A stretch of 19,898 bases of DNA from JAFIHK01 sp041441455 (GTDB lineage Bacteria; Bacteroidota; Bacteroidia; Bacteroidales; UBA932): NCBI GenBank assembly GCA_041441455.1, contig JASDTB010000053.1:1-19898 (forward strand), written 5' to 3'. A program made the position numbers and the translations under genes. The notes beneath the pieces are model-generated. The model was not told where the DNA came from. It saw only the letters and a list, made by a program, of their open reading frames with translations, and ran no database searches. This document shows positions 1-8,197 of this stretch, piece by piece. Position 1 is the first letter of the stretch; every line of letters starts with the position of its first letter.

Positions 1-1
1 A

Positions 2-325
2 GGTGATCTAATTCCTACTGGAATAATGGCTTCGGAGAAGGGTTTAAAATGGATCGATGAGTTAATTAAATACTACGACAAAAAGCCATTTGTTCGCTGG
101 AATGGGAGACTAAATAAAACTCCAAATACTTTGATTATCTCCAGGATCTTCGGTAAGAAGGGTGGGGTAATCCTGAATAATACCTATCAAGTTTATTATA
201 ATAAGTTGCATCTCTTTCCGAAAGACTTTTTTTGTCCAAAGTCTTATAAGACAGGAGAGATTGAGTTGACTGAGAACACATATTGCATTCACCACTTTGC
301 AGGTTCGTGGACAAAAAATAGTTAA
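2..325 (+). CDS. Glycosyltransferase, GT32-like (OCH1-type), C-terminal fragment cut by the window edge
   Basis: The reading frame is open back to the left edge (base 2 onward), so this is the last ~107 residues of a longer protein and the ATG at 26 is internal. The visible part resembles the C-terminal end of sugar transferases with a DXD sugar-binding motif (Gly_transf_sug), common in capsule and O-antigen loci of Bacteroidota. A stretch reading ASEKG..WI.ELI.YY is followed by PNTLI and, near the end, the hallmark IHHFAGSW. The DXD motif itself would lie upstream and cannot be seen. wecB starts 24 bases after the stop on the same strand, with no terminator between, so the two are probably co-transcribed within a surface-polysaccharide cluster. 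The family call rests on the C-terminal signature only; the donor and acceptor sugars cannot be inferred. Confidence 0.65.
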   Translation, partial: GDLIPTGIMASEKGLKWIDELIKYYDKKPFVRWNGRLNKTPNTLIISRIFGKKGGVILNNTYQVYYNKLHLFPKDFFCPKSYKTGEIELTENTYCIHHFAGSWTKNS

Positions 326-349
326 TCTGAATAAACTAAAACATTAAAT

Positions 350-1498
350 ATGAAAAGGGTACTTCTTGTTTTCGGAACACGTCCGGAAGCAATAAAAATG
401 GCTCCTTTGGTAAAGGCGTTTCAATCACATCCCGAAGGTTTTGAAACAATTCTCTGCGTTACAGGGCAACATAGAGAGATGCTTGATCAGGTTTTAAACC
501 TGTTCGAACTTAAGCCTGATTATGATTTAAATATCATGAAACAAGGTCAGGATTTATATGACATAACTAGTAAGGTCCTTACTGGAATGAGAGATGTGCT
601 GACTGAGTCTAAACCCGATATTGTGTTTGTTCATGGCGACACAACAACCTCTACTGCAACAGCACTTGCCGCATTTTATCAGAGAATCCCTGTCGCCCAT
701 ATTGAGGCTGGGCTGAGAACGAATGATGTGCTTAACCCGTGGCCCGAAGAGATGAATCGTCAAATAACTGGAAGAATTGCATCATACCATTTTGCTCCTA
801 CGCCCCTCTCAAGAATGAATCTAATTAAGGAGAATGTTCCAGAGGAGAGAATTATTGTCACTGGTAATACTGTGATTGATGCACTTCAGATGGTAAGTGA
901 GAAGATATCAAACGATGAGATTGTTAAAACATCTCTTGACTCACTTCTTCTAAATTTGGGATACGATACAAAAAGAATCAAAGATCAACAAAGAAGATTA
1001 GTCTTGATTACTGGTCACAGAAGAGAGAATTTTGGTGAAGGATTCAAAAATATATGCCATGCTATCAAGGATTTGTCAGAAAAATTTACTGATGTAGATT
1101 TTGTCTATCCAATGCACCTAAATCCAAATGTCAGGGGGCCTATCAAAGAGGTGTTTGGAGAACAACACTCCGAAAATCTGTTCTTTATCGAGCCATTAGA
1201 CTATCTACCTTTTGTTTACCTGATGGGAATGTCTACTATCGTGCTGACTGACAGTGGCGGAATCCAAGAGGAGGCTCCAGGTTTAAGCAAACCAGTACTT
1301 GTAATGAGATCAACTACAGAGAGACCAGAGGCTGTTGAGGCAGGTACTGTAAAATTAGTGGGAACCGACAAAGATGCGATTGTTGACGGAATTTCAGTTT
1401 TGTTGACTGATAAAGAGGCGTATAGTGCCATGGCAAGAGCTGTCAATCCTTATGGAGACGGTAAGGCTTGCGCACGAATCATAAAGTATCTTCTTTAA
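350..1498 (+). CDS. wecB: UDP-N-acetylglucosamine 2-epimerase (non-hydrolysing)
   Basis: The enzyme interconverts UDP-GlcNAc and UDP-ManNAc in the cytoplasm, supplying ManNAc-type sugars for surface polysaccharide. The 382 residues match the usual length of the family (about 375). Visible landmarks are the N-terminal FGTRPEAIKMAPL, TGQHREM at 38-44, HGDTTT at 95-100 (Asp97), HIEAGLRT at 117-124 (Glu119), PEEMNRQ at 132-138 (Glu133/134), TGHRREN at 221-227 (His223) and the UDP-binding DSGGIQEEAPGL at 301-312. These correspond to the catalytic Asp, Glu and His of the E. coli enzyme, so it should be active. It lies 24 bases after a partial glycosyltransferase gene, consistent with a polysaccharide operon ending here. 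The next gene is convergent, 13 bases away. No Shine-Dalgarno is seen before the ATG. Confidence 0.95.
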   Translation: MKRVLLVFGTRPEAIKMAPLVKAFQSHPEGFETILCVTGQHREMLDQVLNLFELKPDYDLNIMKQGQDLYDITSKVLTGMRDVLTESKPDIVFVHGDTTTSTATALAAFYQRIPVAHIEAGLRTNDVLNPWPEEMNRQITGRIASYHFAPTPLSRMNLIKENVPEERIIVTGNTVIDALQMVSEKISNDEIVKTSLDSLLLNLGYDTKRIKDQQRRLVLITGHRRENFGEGFKNICHAIKDLSEKFTDVDFVYPMHLNPNVRGPIKEVFGEQHSENLFFIEPLDYLPFVYLMGMSTIVLTDSGGIQEEAPGLSKPVLVMRSTTERPEAVEAGTVKLVGTDKDAIVDGISVLLTDKEAYSAMARAVNPYGDGKACARIIKYLL

Positions 1499-1511
1499 CC
1501 GCAAGCGGATT

Positions 1512-2918
1512 TTATAACTCAGAAGAGAGGGTGAGGGTAAAGAGAAGACCACCGCCCTCTCTGTTTTTTACAGAGATTGTTCCCTTATGGAGACTGACAG
1601 AATTCTTCACAATTGATAGTCCCAATCCAGATCCACCACTCTTTCTTGTTCTTCCCTCTTCAACTCGATAAAATCGTTCGAATATTCTCTCAATATGCTT
1701 CTCAGAAACACCTTTTCCAGTATCGTAATATTCAAAATGAACCTTACCTTCCTTTGTCCCTTTGTAAGAGATGTTGATTGAGATATTCTCCCCTGCATGT
1801 TCTAGAGAGTTGTCTATAAGGTTTTTAAATAAGGAGTAAATTAGGAAATTACTACCTTTTATCACAAGAGAATTGTCGATATCTGCAGTAAAGTTGATCT
1901 TCTTCTCTTCGAATTTAAATGCAAGGTCGTTCTCAATCTCCTTGATGCATTCACGGATATTAACATCTTCTATATTGAACTTATCTGCTGCCTCTTCAAT
2001 CTTATTTAGCACAGCAATATCGGAAATGATAGAGCTAAGCCTCATGCATTGCGCATAGGCTCTCTCTAAGAAGAATCGGCTCTTCTCTTTGTCGAGGTTA
2101 TCTTGATGAAGTAAAGTCTCTAAATAACCGCGAATACCTGTTACAGGGGTTTTGAGTTCGTGAGCAATATTGTGAGTAAGCTCTTGTTTGAATTTTTTTG
2201 TCTTCTCTAATTGGGCAAAAGTGTTGATTATCTTTTCGCCAACATCTCCAAATTCATTGTTTGGAAATTGGATGTTTTTATAGTCGCCGCTACCATGTTG
2301 CACCATATCAATAAATTCCTTGAAAGCACTAACTGGCATACTAACTTTTCTTGTGATGTAGATGATAGATAATATTATACCAAGAAACAGTAGTGCAATA
2401 TAGATCTGAAATCTTTTGTCAGCTTCGATTACAGGAAGAATATCTCTATCATATTCTAGGGCTGTCCTGATATATAAGGAGTCAAATTTTTTAGCAAAAT
2501 AGAGATACTTCTTGTTCATTGAACTAGAAAGTCGAATCTCGTTTCCTTGTCCAGTCTTCTTAGCTTCAACTATTTCTGGTCTCGACAGGTGATTATCAAA
2601 TATATGGTCGTTATGATCTGAATTGTCAAATAGAACCTCTCCCGAAGAGTTAATTAGCGTTACTCTCATGTATGATGGTACTACTTCTTTGAGTTTTGAC
2701 ATTATAATTAAGACAGAATCTTTATTTGAAATATCAGTTTTACTCAAATTCTTGTAAACCATATCGGTGTATGGAAGCATTTGATAAACAAGTCTATCAG
2801 TTTTTAGCTCTTTGTCTTTTTTTACAAGAATATAGACAAAAGCTAGAGATATTGCTGTCAAAAGCAATAGAAAATATATCAGAACCTGATATCTGTAACT
2901 AATCCTTACCTGCTTCAT
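1512..2918 (-). CDS. Sensor histidine kinase, PhoR-like
   Basis: This 468-residue inner-membrane kinase has two membrane segments (about 11-31 and 171-190) enclosing an extracytoplasmic domain. That domain has a PhoR/Cache-like pattern: RVTLINSSGEVLFDNS at 85-100, then NH..RPEIVEA at 109-119. A HAMP-like linker follows. The HisKA domain has ELTHNIAHELKTP, with His253 as the phospho-acceptor. The ATPase domain shows all boxes: N366..N370 (NLIDN), DTGKGV at 399-404, FERFYR at 413-418 and GGSGLGL at 428-434. It should therefore be active. The start overlaps the end of the response regulator gene by 20 bases, implying translational coupling in a regulator-kinase operon. PhoR-like is a family resemblance; the signal is not determined by the sequence. 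The divergent receptor and lipoprotein genes are the obvious candidate targets. Confidence 0.9.
   Translation of the reverse strand: MKQVRISYRYQVLIYFLLLLTAISLAFVYILVKKDKELKTDRLVYQMLPYTDMVYKNLSKTDISNKDSVLIIMSKLKEVVPSYMRVTLINSSGEVLFDNSDHNDHIFDNHLSRPEIVEAKKTGQGNEIRLSSSMNKKYLYFAKKFDSLYIRTALEYDRDILPVIEADKRFQIYIALLFLGIILSIIYITRKVSMPVSAFKEFIDMVQHGSGDYKNIQFPNNEFGDVGEKIINTFAQLEKTKKFKQELTHNIAHELKTPVTGIRGYLETLLHQDNLDKEKSRFFLERAYAQCMRLSSIISDIAVLNKIEEAADKFNIEDVNIRECIKEIENDLAFKFEEKKINFTADIDNSLVIKGSNFLIYSLFKNLIDNSLEHAGENISINISYKGTKEGKVHFEYYDTGKGVSEKHIERIFERFYRVEEGRTRKSGGSGLGLSIVKNSVSLHKGTISVKNREGGGLLFTLTLSSEL
1524..1569 (+). terminator. Candidate intrinsic terminator for the wecB transcript, inside the opposing kinase gene
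   Basis: AGAGAGGG (1524-1531) can pair perfectly with CCCTCTCT (1555-1562). A G and six T residues (1564-1569) follow. The loop is long, 23 bases, which weakens the call, although GGT and ACC inside it may pair further. It lies about 25 bases after the wecB stop and overlaps codons for the C-terminal end of the sensor kinase on the other strand. Confidence 0.5.
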
Positions 2919-3651
2919 TGATGTCGAAACAATATCCGTATCCAGAACGGTTAACTATACATGATCCATATTGAAGAAGCTTTTTTCTTAATCGAGCAAT
3001 GTGCACATCTACAGTTCTTTCAAGTACATATGCTTCGTTTTTCCAAACTGCATCAAGAATGTTTGTTCTCGAAAAGACTTTATACGGTTCATTAATAAGC
3101 ATCTGTAAAATTTCAAACTCTTTTTTGGTGAGTTTAATCAACTCTCCCGATAAAGAAACGCTTTTGTTTTCCATGTTTATTGTCAAATCATTGACAGTAA
3201 TATTCTCTTTTTTGGAGTTTTTTGTATCGATCTCACTCTTTTGTTCAACCTTTTCAGCTTCTTCTATCGCTTTCTTTTTTAGGCTATTGTCTGTTCTGAT
3301 TAGCACTGCGTTTACTCTTGCTATCACCTCTTTAATCGAAAATGGTTTAGAGATGTAGTCGTCTGCACCAAGGTTGAATCCCTTTAATTTGTCGGACTCA
3401 TTGTCACGCGCTGTAATAAACATAATTGGGACATCATTGTGGTACTCTTGTCTGATAAGCTCTGCAAGCTTGAATCCCGATATCCCTCCCATCATAACAT
3501 CTAGAAGCAGAAGGTCGTAGTTGTTCTTTAATTTAGCAAATGCCTCCTCCGAAGAGTAAGCAACATCAACGTTATATCCGCTGTTTTTCAGATTAAACTG
3601 AAGGATTTCGCACAAATCCTCTTCGTCGTCTACAACTAAAATCTTTTTCAT
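2899..3651 (-). CDS. OmpR/PhoB-family response regulator
   Basis: A two-component DNA-binding regulator, probably phosphorylated by the overlapping kinase. The receiver domain (1-117) has acidic pocket residues Asp8/Asp9 (VVDDEED), phospho-acceptor Asp51 (LLLLDVMMGG), Thr80 (ITARD) and Lys102 (SKPF). The C-terminal winged-helix domain (about 150-245) has the typical LTKKEFEIL, ERTVDVHIARLRKKL and GYGYCF elements. Between the domains lies a long Lys/Glu-rich linker (about 121-150), longer than usual for this family (250 residues versus about 230). The ATG at 3649-3651 sits just after a promoter-like TAACTTTG on the minus strand, so the leader would be very short. It is first gene of the regulator-kinase operon and is divergent from the TonB-dependent receptor. 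PhoB-like is the best family label; no target is proven. Confidence 0.93.
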   Translation of the reverse strand: MKKILVVDDEEDLCEILQFNLKNSGYNVDVAYSSEEAFAKLKNNYDLLLLDVMMGGISGFKLAELIRQEYHNDVPIMFITARDNESDKLKGFNLGADDYISKPFSIKEVIARVNAVLIRTDNSLKKKAIEEAEKVEQKSEIDTKNSKKENITVNDLTINMENKSVSLSGELIKLTKKEFEILQMLINEPYKVFSRTNILDAVWKNEAYVLERTVDVHIARLRKKLLQYGSCIVNRSGYGYCFDINEAGKD

Positions 3652-3670
3652 ATTTATGTGAATTGCGATA

Positions 3671-3700
3671 CAAAGTTAACTAGAATTGAAACAACTCAAA
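3671..3700 (-). promoter_or_regulatory. Bacteroidota-type promoter for the regulator-kinase operon
   Basis: Read on the minus strand, TTTG (3697-3700) and TAACTTTG (3671-3678) are separated by 18 bases. This is a perfect match to the -33 TTTG and -7 TAnnTTTG elements recognised by the primary sigma factor of Bacteroidota; the spacing is one base short of the usual 19-21. Transcription would start near 3664, giving a leader of about 13 bases before the ATG at 3651. Confidence 0.6.
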
Positions 3701-3715
3701 GTGAACAATGGTTTC

Positions 3716-3753
3716 GTTACAAATTCTTAATTTTTTCGTATTAGCTCTGTAAC
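3716..3753. promoter_or_regulatory. Inverted repeat GTTACA / TGTAAC in the divergent control region
   Basis: GTTACA (3716-3721) and TGTAAC (3748-3753) form a perfect 6-bp inverted repeat with a 26-base AT-rich spacer. It lies in the middle of the 153-bp gap between the divergent regulator and receptor genes, upstream of both promoter-like elements. It may be an operator for the neighbouring regulator, but OmpR/PhoB-type proteins normally bind direct repeats and six bases can pair by chance. The right half begins CTGTAACA (3747-3754), which loosely resembles a Pho-box half site. Confidence 0.3.
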
Positions 3754-3771
3754 ACTATCAAAATACTTTTG
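3741..3771 (+). promoter_or_regulatory. Bacteroidota-type promoter for the TonB-dependent receptor
   Basis: TACTTTTG (3764-3771) matches the -7 consensus TAnnTTTG perfectly. The best -33 candidate at the right distance is TTAG (3741-3744, spacing 19), one base off TTTG. A weak -33 is compatible with an activator-dependent promoter. The start codon follows about 33 bases after the -7 element. Confidence 0.5.
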
Positions 3772-3804
3772 CCCCCGAAACATCGGATAAATATAGTTAA
3801 TTAA

Positions 3805-6645
3805 ATGAAAAGTATTATTGGAAAAAGCTTTTTTTTGAGTCTGTTAGCTCTTATGATTGTAGTGCCAACGCTTAATAGAGTTTATGCTCAGAGCCAGACA
3901 TCAGCAACTCTTAAGGGGAAAATCTATGACAAAACAACTGGAGAGACCGTTATCGGCGCAGTTGTTAATTTTGAGTCTATCAGGAAGGGAGGCTCAACTG
4001 ATATCAATGGTGATTATATGGTAGATAAATTACCAGCAGGTAAATATTCTGTTAAGATTTCGTGCATGTCATACAAGACAATTATTCTAAATGATCTTGA
4101 AATCAAACCAGGTCAGACTACTGTAATGGATTTTGTGATGGAAGATAACTCAGAACAGTTGAACGAAGTTGTAGTTACATCGGTGAGAAAAATGAATACC
4201 GAACTAGCTATGATTCAGACAACAAAAACTGCAAATGTTGTAATGAGTGGAATCTCTGGAAGACAAATCTCAAAATCACCAGACAGAAATGCAGCAGAAG
4301 TAGTAAAGCGTGTTCCGGGTGTATCTATAGTTAATGACAGATATATAGTTGTTCGCGGTTTGGCAAGCAGATACAATAGTGTTTGGTTGAATAATTCGTC
4401 TGTTCCAAGTACCGAAGCCGATAATAAATCATTTTCGTTCGATATGCTTCCAAGTTCGCAGCTAGAGAATATAATGATTGTAAAATCACCTTCGTCCGAT
4501 TTGCCAGCTGACTTTGCAGGCGGATTCGTAAAGATTCACACAAAAGGAATGCCCGATGAAAATAGCTTTTTGATATCATACTCGGCTGGTGCTAATTCCG
4601 AAACACATTTTGGACAACATTTTTATAATACACCAAGCAAGACAGATGTTTTTGGTTTTGATAATGAGAGAAATTTAAGAAGCATTCTTAACTCAAGACT
4701 CGATAATTATGATGCTCAAAAGGTAACTGAGGCAACAAAAAATGGATTCAGAAATGATTGGTCGGTAAAGTCTCAAAAGCCAATACCCGATCAACGTCTA
4801 AACCTTATGTTTACTAGATACAAAAATCTTAAAAACAATAGACAAATTGGCTACACTGGAGCATTGAACTACTCATATAGCTCGTTGACATATTCGGATG
4901 TAAAGAACTCAAGATTCGGGGTGTACAACAATATCGAAGACAAACCTGAGTATTTATATGACTACACAGATAATCAATATAGCCTTGATGCCAAAATCGG
5001 AGCTATGTTCAATCTAACCTATTTGTATGGAAAGAGTAAGATAGAGTTTCGTAACTTACTTAACCAACATGGTAAAAACAGGTATACAACTCGTGATGGT
5101 TTTCAAAATATCAGTGCAAGATATAATCAATCCAAAAACGAATACTTATATACTTCACGTACAACATATACAGGACAAATAGCAGGAGAGCACAATTTCA
5201 AGAATCAGAAATTGGACTGGATAGCCTCTTACTCTTATGCTGGGATGAACCAGCCCGACAGAAGAATCATTAATAGAGAAGAGAATACTTTCTATGGCGA
5301 TCCTAATTTTGGCAAGATGGGGATTGACCAAAATGAAATTACCAGAGACTACGCTAATTTGGATGAAAATCTGTTCTCCGCAACTATCAACTATACTAAA
5401 AATTTTGATTTCCGTAAGCAAAGAGCAGAATTCAAAGCTGGTTTATATAGCGAATATAAATATAGAACATACCGAAGCAGATACTTTACATATCGTTTCA
5501 ATCAATCTAATCTCCCTGCAGATTTTCAATACCAACCTGTTGTAGACGAGATTCTGTCTGGTAAATATTTCTCTTCCGATAAATTGTATATCTATGAAGA
5601 TACAGACAATAGAAACTCATATAAAGCGAGCGATATCATCTCGTCGGGTTATGCTTCAGTTTTGCTCCCATTTGGAAAACTGAAAATCAATGCGGGCTTA
5701 AGGTTAGAGGCAAAAAATCTAGTTCTTACATCATATACATCGATATACACAGAGAAGACCAAAGAGAAAGACTACACTCAAATCAACTTGTTCCCATCAT
5801 TCAATGCAACCTACGAATTGAGTAAAAAGCATCTTATCCGCCTAGCATATGGAATGACTACAAACAGACAGGAATTCAGAGAACTTTCGTCGTCGGTTTA
5901 CTACGATTTCAATCTCTTCTCCGATGTTAAAGGTAATCCGGAACTAAAACCGGCGTTAATCCAGAATATTGATGTCAGATATGAATTCTACCCTTCCGCA
6001 GACGAATACTTGACATTTGCGCTATTCTACAAGAACTTTAGAGACCCAATAGAGTGGACATATCTAGATGCTGGCGGATCTTATACTTACACTTTCGAAA
6101 ATGCTAAAGCTGCCAATAATTATGGTGTTGAGTTAGATATGAAGAAGAACCTATCTTTTATTGGACTTAAAAATTTTAGTCTAGGTATGAATGTGGCTTT
6201 AATTTCAAGTAAAGTGATGTTCGATAAATCAACTAGTCTAGAAAAAGATAGACCAATGCAAGGACAGTCACCATATCTTGTAAATACATCATTATTCTAC
6301 GATCTTCCAAAATATGGTTTCAGTACGGGTTTGCTATACAATAGAATAGGCGAGAGAATAGTTGGAATCGGAAGAGTTGATACAAGCTCTGGTGCAACAA
6401 TCAATAATGATGTTCCAAATACATATGAGACTCCACGTGATGTGCTTGACTTTGTAATCAGCAAGAAAATTGGAAAATCATTTGAGATCAAAGCAAACAT
6501 CAAAGATATGCTCAATCAAAAGGTTCAGTTTGTGCAGTATCCAAAGTTTTATGATGCAAACAATCAGATCCAAGAGAGAAAGCAGGTGAGTAAAGAGTTT
6601 AAACCAGGATCTTATTTCATGTTATCACTACAATACTCATTCTAG
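3805..6645 (+). CDS. TonB-dependent outer-membrane receptor with N-terminal regulatory-like domain, no SusD partner
   Basis: This 946-residue protein should import a ligand across the outer membrane using TonB energy. A signal peptide (cleavage likely after Ala28, VYA|QSQ) is followed by a carboxypeptidase-regulatory-like beta-sandwich (about 35-115: GKIYDKTTGETVIGA, GDYMVDKLPAGKYSV). A TonB-box-like EVVVTS lies at 121-126. The plug covers about 120-247 (RVPGVSI, VRGLASRYN, SDLPADFAGGFVKI). The 22-strand barrel region ends in LQYSF, with the terminal Phe used for outer-membrane assembly. The gene is followed 33 bases later by a lipoprotein gene, with no SusD-type gene, so this is not a standard SusCD glycan system. 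The divergent PhoB/PhoR-like pair suggests regulated uptake, perhaps of a phosphorus compound. That substrate is a guess; iron complexes or other ligands remain possible. Confidence 0.9.
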   Translation: MKSIIGKSFFLSLLALMIVVPTLNRVYAQSQTSATLKGKIYDKTTGETVIGAVVNFESIRKGGSTDINGDYMVDKLPAGKYSVKISCMSYKTIILNDLEIKPGQTTVMDFVMEDNSEQLNEVVVTSVRKMNTELAMIQTTKTANVVMSGISGRQISKSPDRNAAEVVKRVPGVSIVNDRYIVVRGLASRYNSVWLNNSSVPSTEADNKSFSFDMLPSSQLENIMIVKSPSSDLPADFAGGFVKIHTKGMPDENSFLISYSAGANSETHFGQHFYNTPSKTDVFGFDNERNLRSILNSRLDNYDAQKVTEATKNGFRNDWSVKSQKPIPDQRLNLMFTRYKNLKNNRQIGYTGALNYSYSSLTYSDVKNSRFGVYNNIEDKPEYLYDYTDNQYSLDAKIGAMFNLTYLYGKSKIEFRNLLNQHGKNRYTTRDGFQNISARYNQSKNEYLYTSRTTYTGQIAGEHNFKNQKLDWIASYSYAGMNQPDRRIINREENTFYGDPNFGKMGIDQNEITRDYANLDENLFSATINYTKNFDFRKQRAEFKAGLYSEYKYRTYRSRYFTYRFNQSNLPADFQYQPVVDEILSGKYFSSDKLYIYEDTDNRNSYKASDIISSGYASVLLPFGKLKINAGLRLEAKNLVLTSYTSIYTEKTKEKDYTQINLFPSFNATYELSKKHLIRLAYGMTTNRQEFRELSSSVYYDFNLFSDVKGNPELKPALIQNIDVRYEFYPSADEYLTFALFYKNFRDPIEWTYLDAGGSYTYTFENAKAANNYGVELDMKKNLSFIGLKNFSLGMNVALISSKVMFDKSTSLEKDRPMQGQSPYLVNTSLFYDLPKYGFSTGLLYNRIGERIVGIGRVDTSSGATINNDVPNTYETPRDVLDFVISKKIGKSFEIKANIKDMLNQKVQFVQYPKFYDANNQIQERKQVSKEFKPGSYFMLSLQYSF

Positions 6646-6678
6646 GTCATAAACATACAATTCTTCAAAATAACATTT

Positions 6679-8178
6679 ATGAAAAAAGTATTTAAATTAT
6701 CAATTCTATTCACGGTTGCTCTAACCTCAGTGTTTGTTGCATCATGCGCAAAAACGGAGAATAATGAAGAGCCACTTCCGACAGAACAGATTATCTTCAA
6801 TGGTAATACTATCGGTAACGGAAATCAAGAATTTGAAATCAAAGGAAAACATGTAATCAGCAAGGGAACTTATATTCTCAAGGGCTGGGTCTACATTACA
6901 GCAGGAGCACAGTTAACTATCGAACCAGGGACAATCATCAAGGGTGACAAAGATACAAAGGCAGCCCTGATTGTTGAGATGGGAGGAAAGTTGATCGCAC
7001 AAGGAACAAGTACAGAGCCAATTGTCTTCACTTCCAATCAGGCTAAAGGAAGCAGAAAACCAGGAGACTGGGGTGGATTGATTATCTGCGGAAAAGCGGT
7101 TAACAATAAGACAACGATGATTATCGAAGGAGGCCCAAGATCATCACATGGTGGTACAGACAATTCGGACAATTCAGGAGTAATCTCTTATGTTCGCGTA
7201 GAGTTTGCAGGCTATCCATTCAGAGCAGACCAGGAGATCAACGGAATCACTTTGGGCTCGGTAGGAAGCGGAACAAAATTCGACCACGTTCAGGTATCGT
7301 ATAGTAATGATGACTCTTATGAGTGGTTTGGTGGAGCAGTAAACGCAAAATATCTAGTTGCTTACCATGGATGGGATGATGATTTCGACTCAGATAATGG
7401 CTTCGCAGGAAGTGTTCAATATGCTCTAGGTGTAAGAAACCCTAAACTTGCAGACGTCTCAGTCTCTAATGGTTTTGAGTCAGACAACAATGCAGAGGGC
7501 TCAACAACAGCACCAATGACAAGTGCAGTATTTTCGAATGTAACACTTGTTGGTCCGATTGGACAAGATGGAGCATTCGTAAATAACTCAACTTACATTG
7601 ATGGTGGTGCCATAAATCCTAATAACGGATCTAAGCTAGGTCAATTCCACTCTGCAATGCAAGTTCGTAGAAGCTCAAGACTTAGTATTTTTAATTCAGT
7701 AGCCGTAGGATATCCAATCGGTTTAATCATTGAAAATGACAAGGGATCTGCTACTCAAACAGGAGCTACTAATGAAAATATGAAGATCAAGAATGTTGTG
7801 TTTGGTGGGCTAACAATACTTGGCTCTGATAAAAATAAATCATTCTTAGATCAATATTCGGTTAATTCAACAGACCTAGATGCAACTAAAGAGTCATTTT
7901 CGTCAACTTATTTTAAAAGGGCAACTGGCGGAAATACAAACTACTCTTTGCTAACAGACATCAAATTAGCACAACCTAATAGCACAATTGCATCTCCAAA
8001 TTTTGGACCTATAGCAGGAAGCCCTCTAACAGGCAAAACAGGTCTCTTTACAGACGCTTTAGTTTCTGGAGCCTTCTTTGATAAAGTTGATTTTATAGGT
8101 GCGTTCAAATCGAATTCAGACGCAGACAACTGGACGAAGGGATGGACGAATTTCGATCCGCAAAACGCTAACTATTAA
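6679..8178 (+). CDS. Lipoprotein with parallel beta-helix-like sequence, partner of the TonB-dependent receptor
   Basis: A 499-residue lipoprotein of unknown function. The signal peptide ends in the lipobox VASC (Cys23). The residues after it (AKTENNEE) are acidic, as in many Bacteroidota lipoproteins carried to the cell surface. The N-terminal half reads like a right-handed beta-helix, with short repeats such as GWVYITAGAQLTIEPGT, GGKLIAQGTSTEPIVFTS and GDWGGLIICGKA. At 232-241 lies an Asp cluster, WDDDFDSDNG, and nearby NDDSYEWFGG; both look suited to binding metal or a charged ligand. No catalytic motif is recognisable. The gene is 33 bases downstream of the receptor with no terminator between, so they are likely one operon, and the protein may capture or process the ligand for the receptor. 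I recognise the sequence as a conserved Bacteroidota-type family but cannot name its activity. Confidence 0.8.
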   Translation: MKKVFKLSILFTVALTSVFVASCAKTENNEEPLPTEQIIFNGNTIGNGNQEFEIKGKHVISKGTYILKGWVYITAGAQLTIEPGTIIKGDKDTKAALIVEMGGKLIAQGTSTEPIVFTSNQAKGSRKPGDWGGLIICGKAVNNKTTMIIEGGPRSSHGGTDNSDNSGVISYVRVEFAGYPFRADQEINGITLGSVGSGTKFDHVQVSYSNDDSYEWFGGAVNAKYLVAYHGWDDDFDSDNGFAGSVQYALGVRNPKLADVSVSNGFESDNNAEGSTTAPMTSAVFSNVTLVGPIGQDGAFVNNSTYIDGGAINPNNGSKLGQFHSAMQVRRSSRLSIFNSVAVGYPIGLIIENDKGSATQTGATNENMKIKNVVFGGLTILGSDKNKSFLDQYSVNSTDLDATKESFSSTYFKRATGGNTNYSLLTDIKLAQPNSTIASPNFGPIAGSPLTGKTGLFTDALVSGAFFDKVDFIGAFKSNSDADNWTKGWTNFDPQNANY

Positions 8179-8197
8179 TATTTGGTTTCGTTTTTAG

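Noticed and set aside
26..325. A complete 99-residue gene starting at base 26
   Set aside because: The frame is open to the left edge and the sequence is the C-terminal part of a glycosyltransferase, so it is a fragment.
2999..3358. A 119-residue open frame on the plus strand opposite the response regulator
   Set aside because: It is antisense to a well-supported gene and has a Ser/Phe/Leu-rich composition expected of a shadow frame. Other opposite-strand frames (for example 1216-1446, 4331-4579, 12401-12712) were dropped for the same reason.
3716..3771. A Pho box in the divergent region
   Set aside because: CTGTAACA resembles half of the E. coli Pho box, but no properly spaced direct repeat is present. 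I keep only the inverted repeat at low confidence.
3805..8178. A SusCD polysaccharide utilisation locus
   Set aside because: The receptor is TonB-dependent with a regulatory-like domain, but the partner lipoprotein lacks SusD features (no TPR-like helical sequence) and no glycoside hydrolases are nearby.
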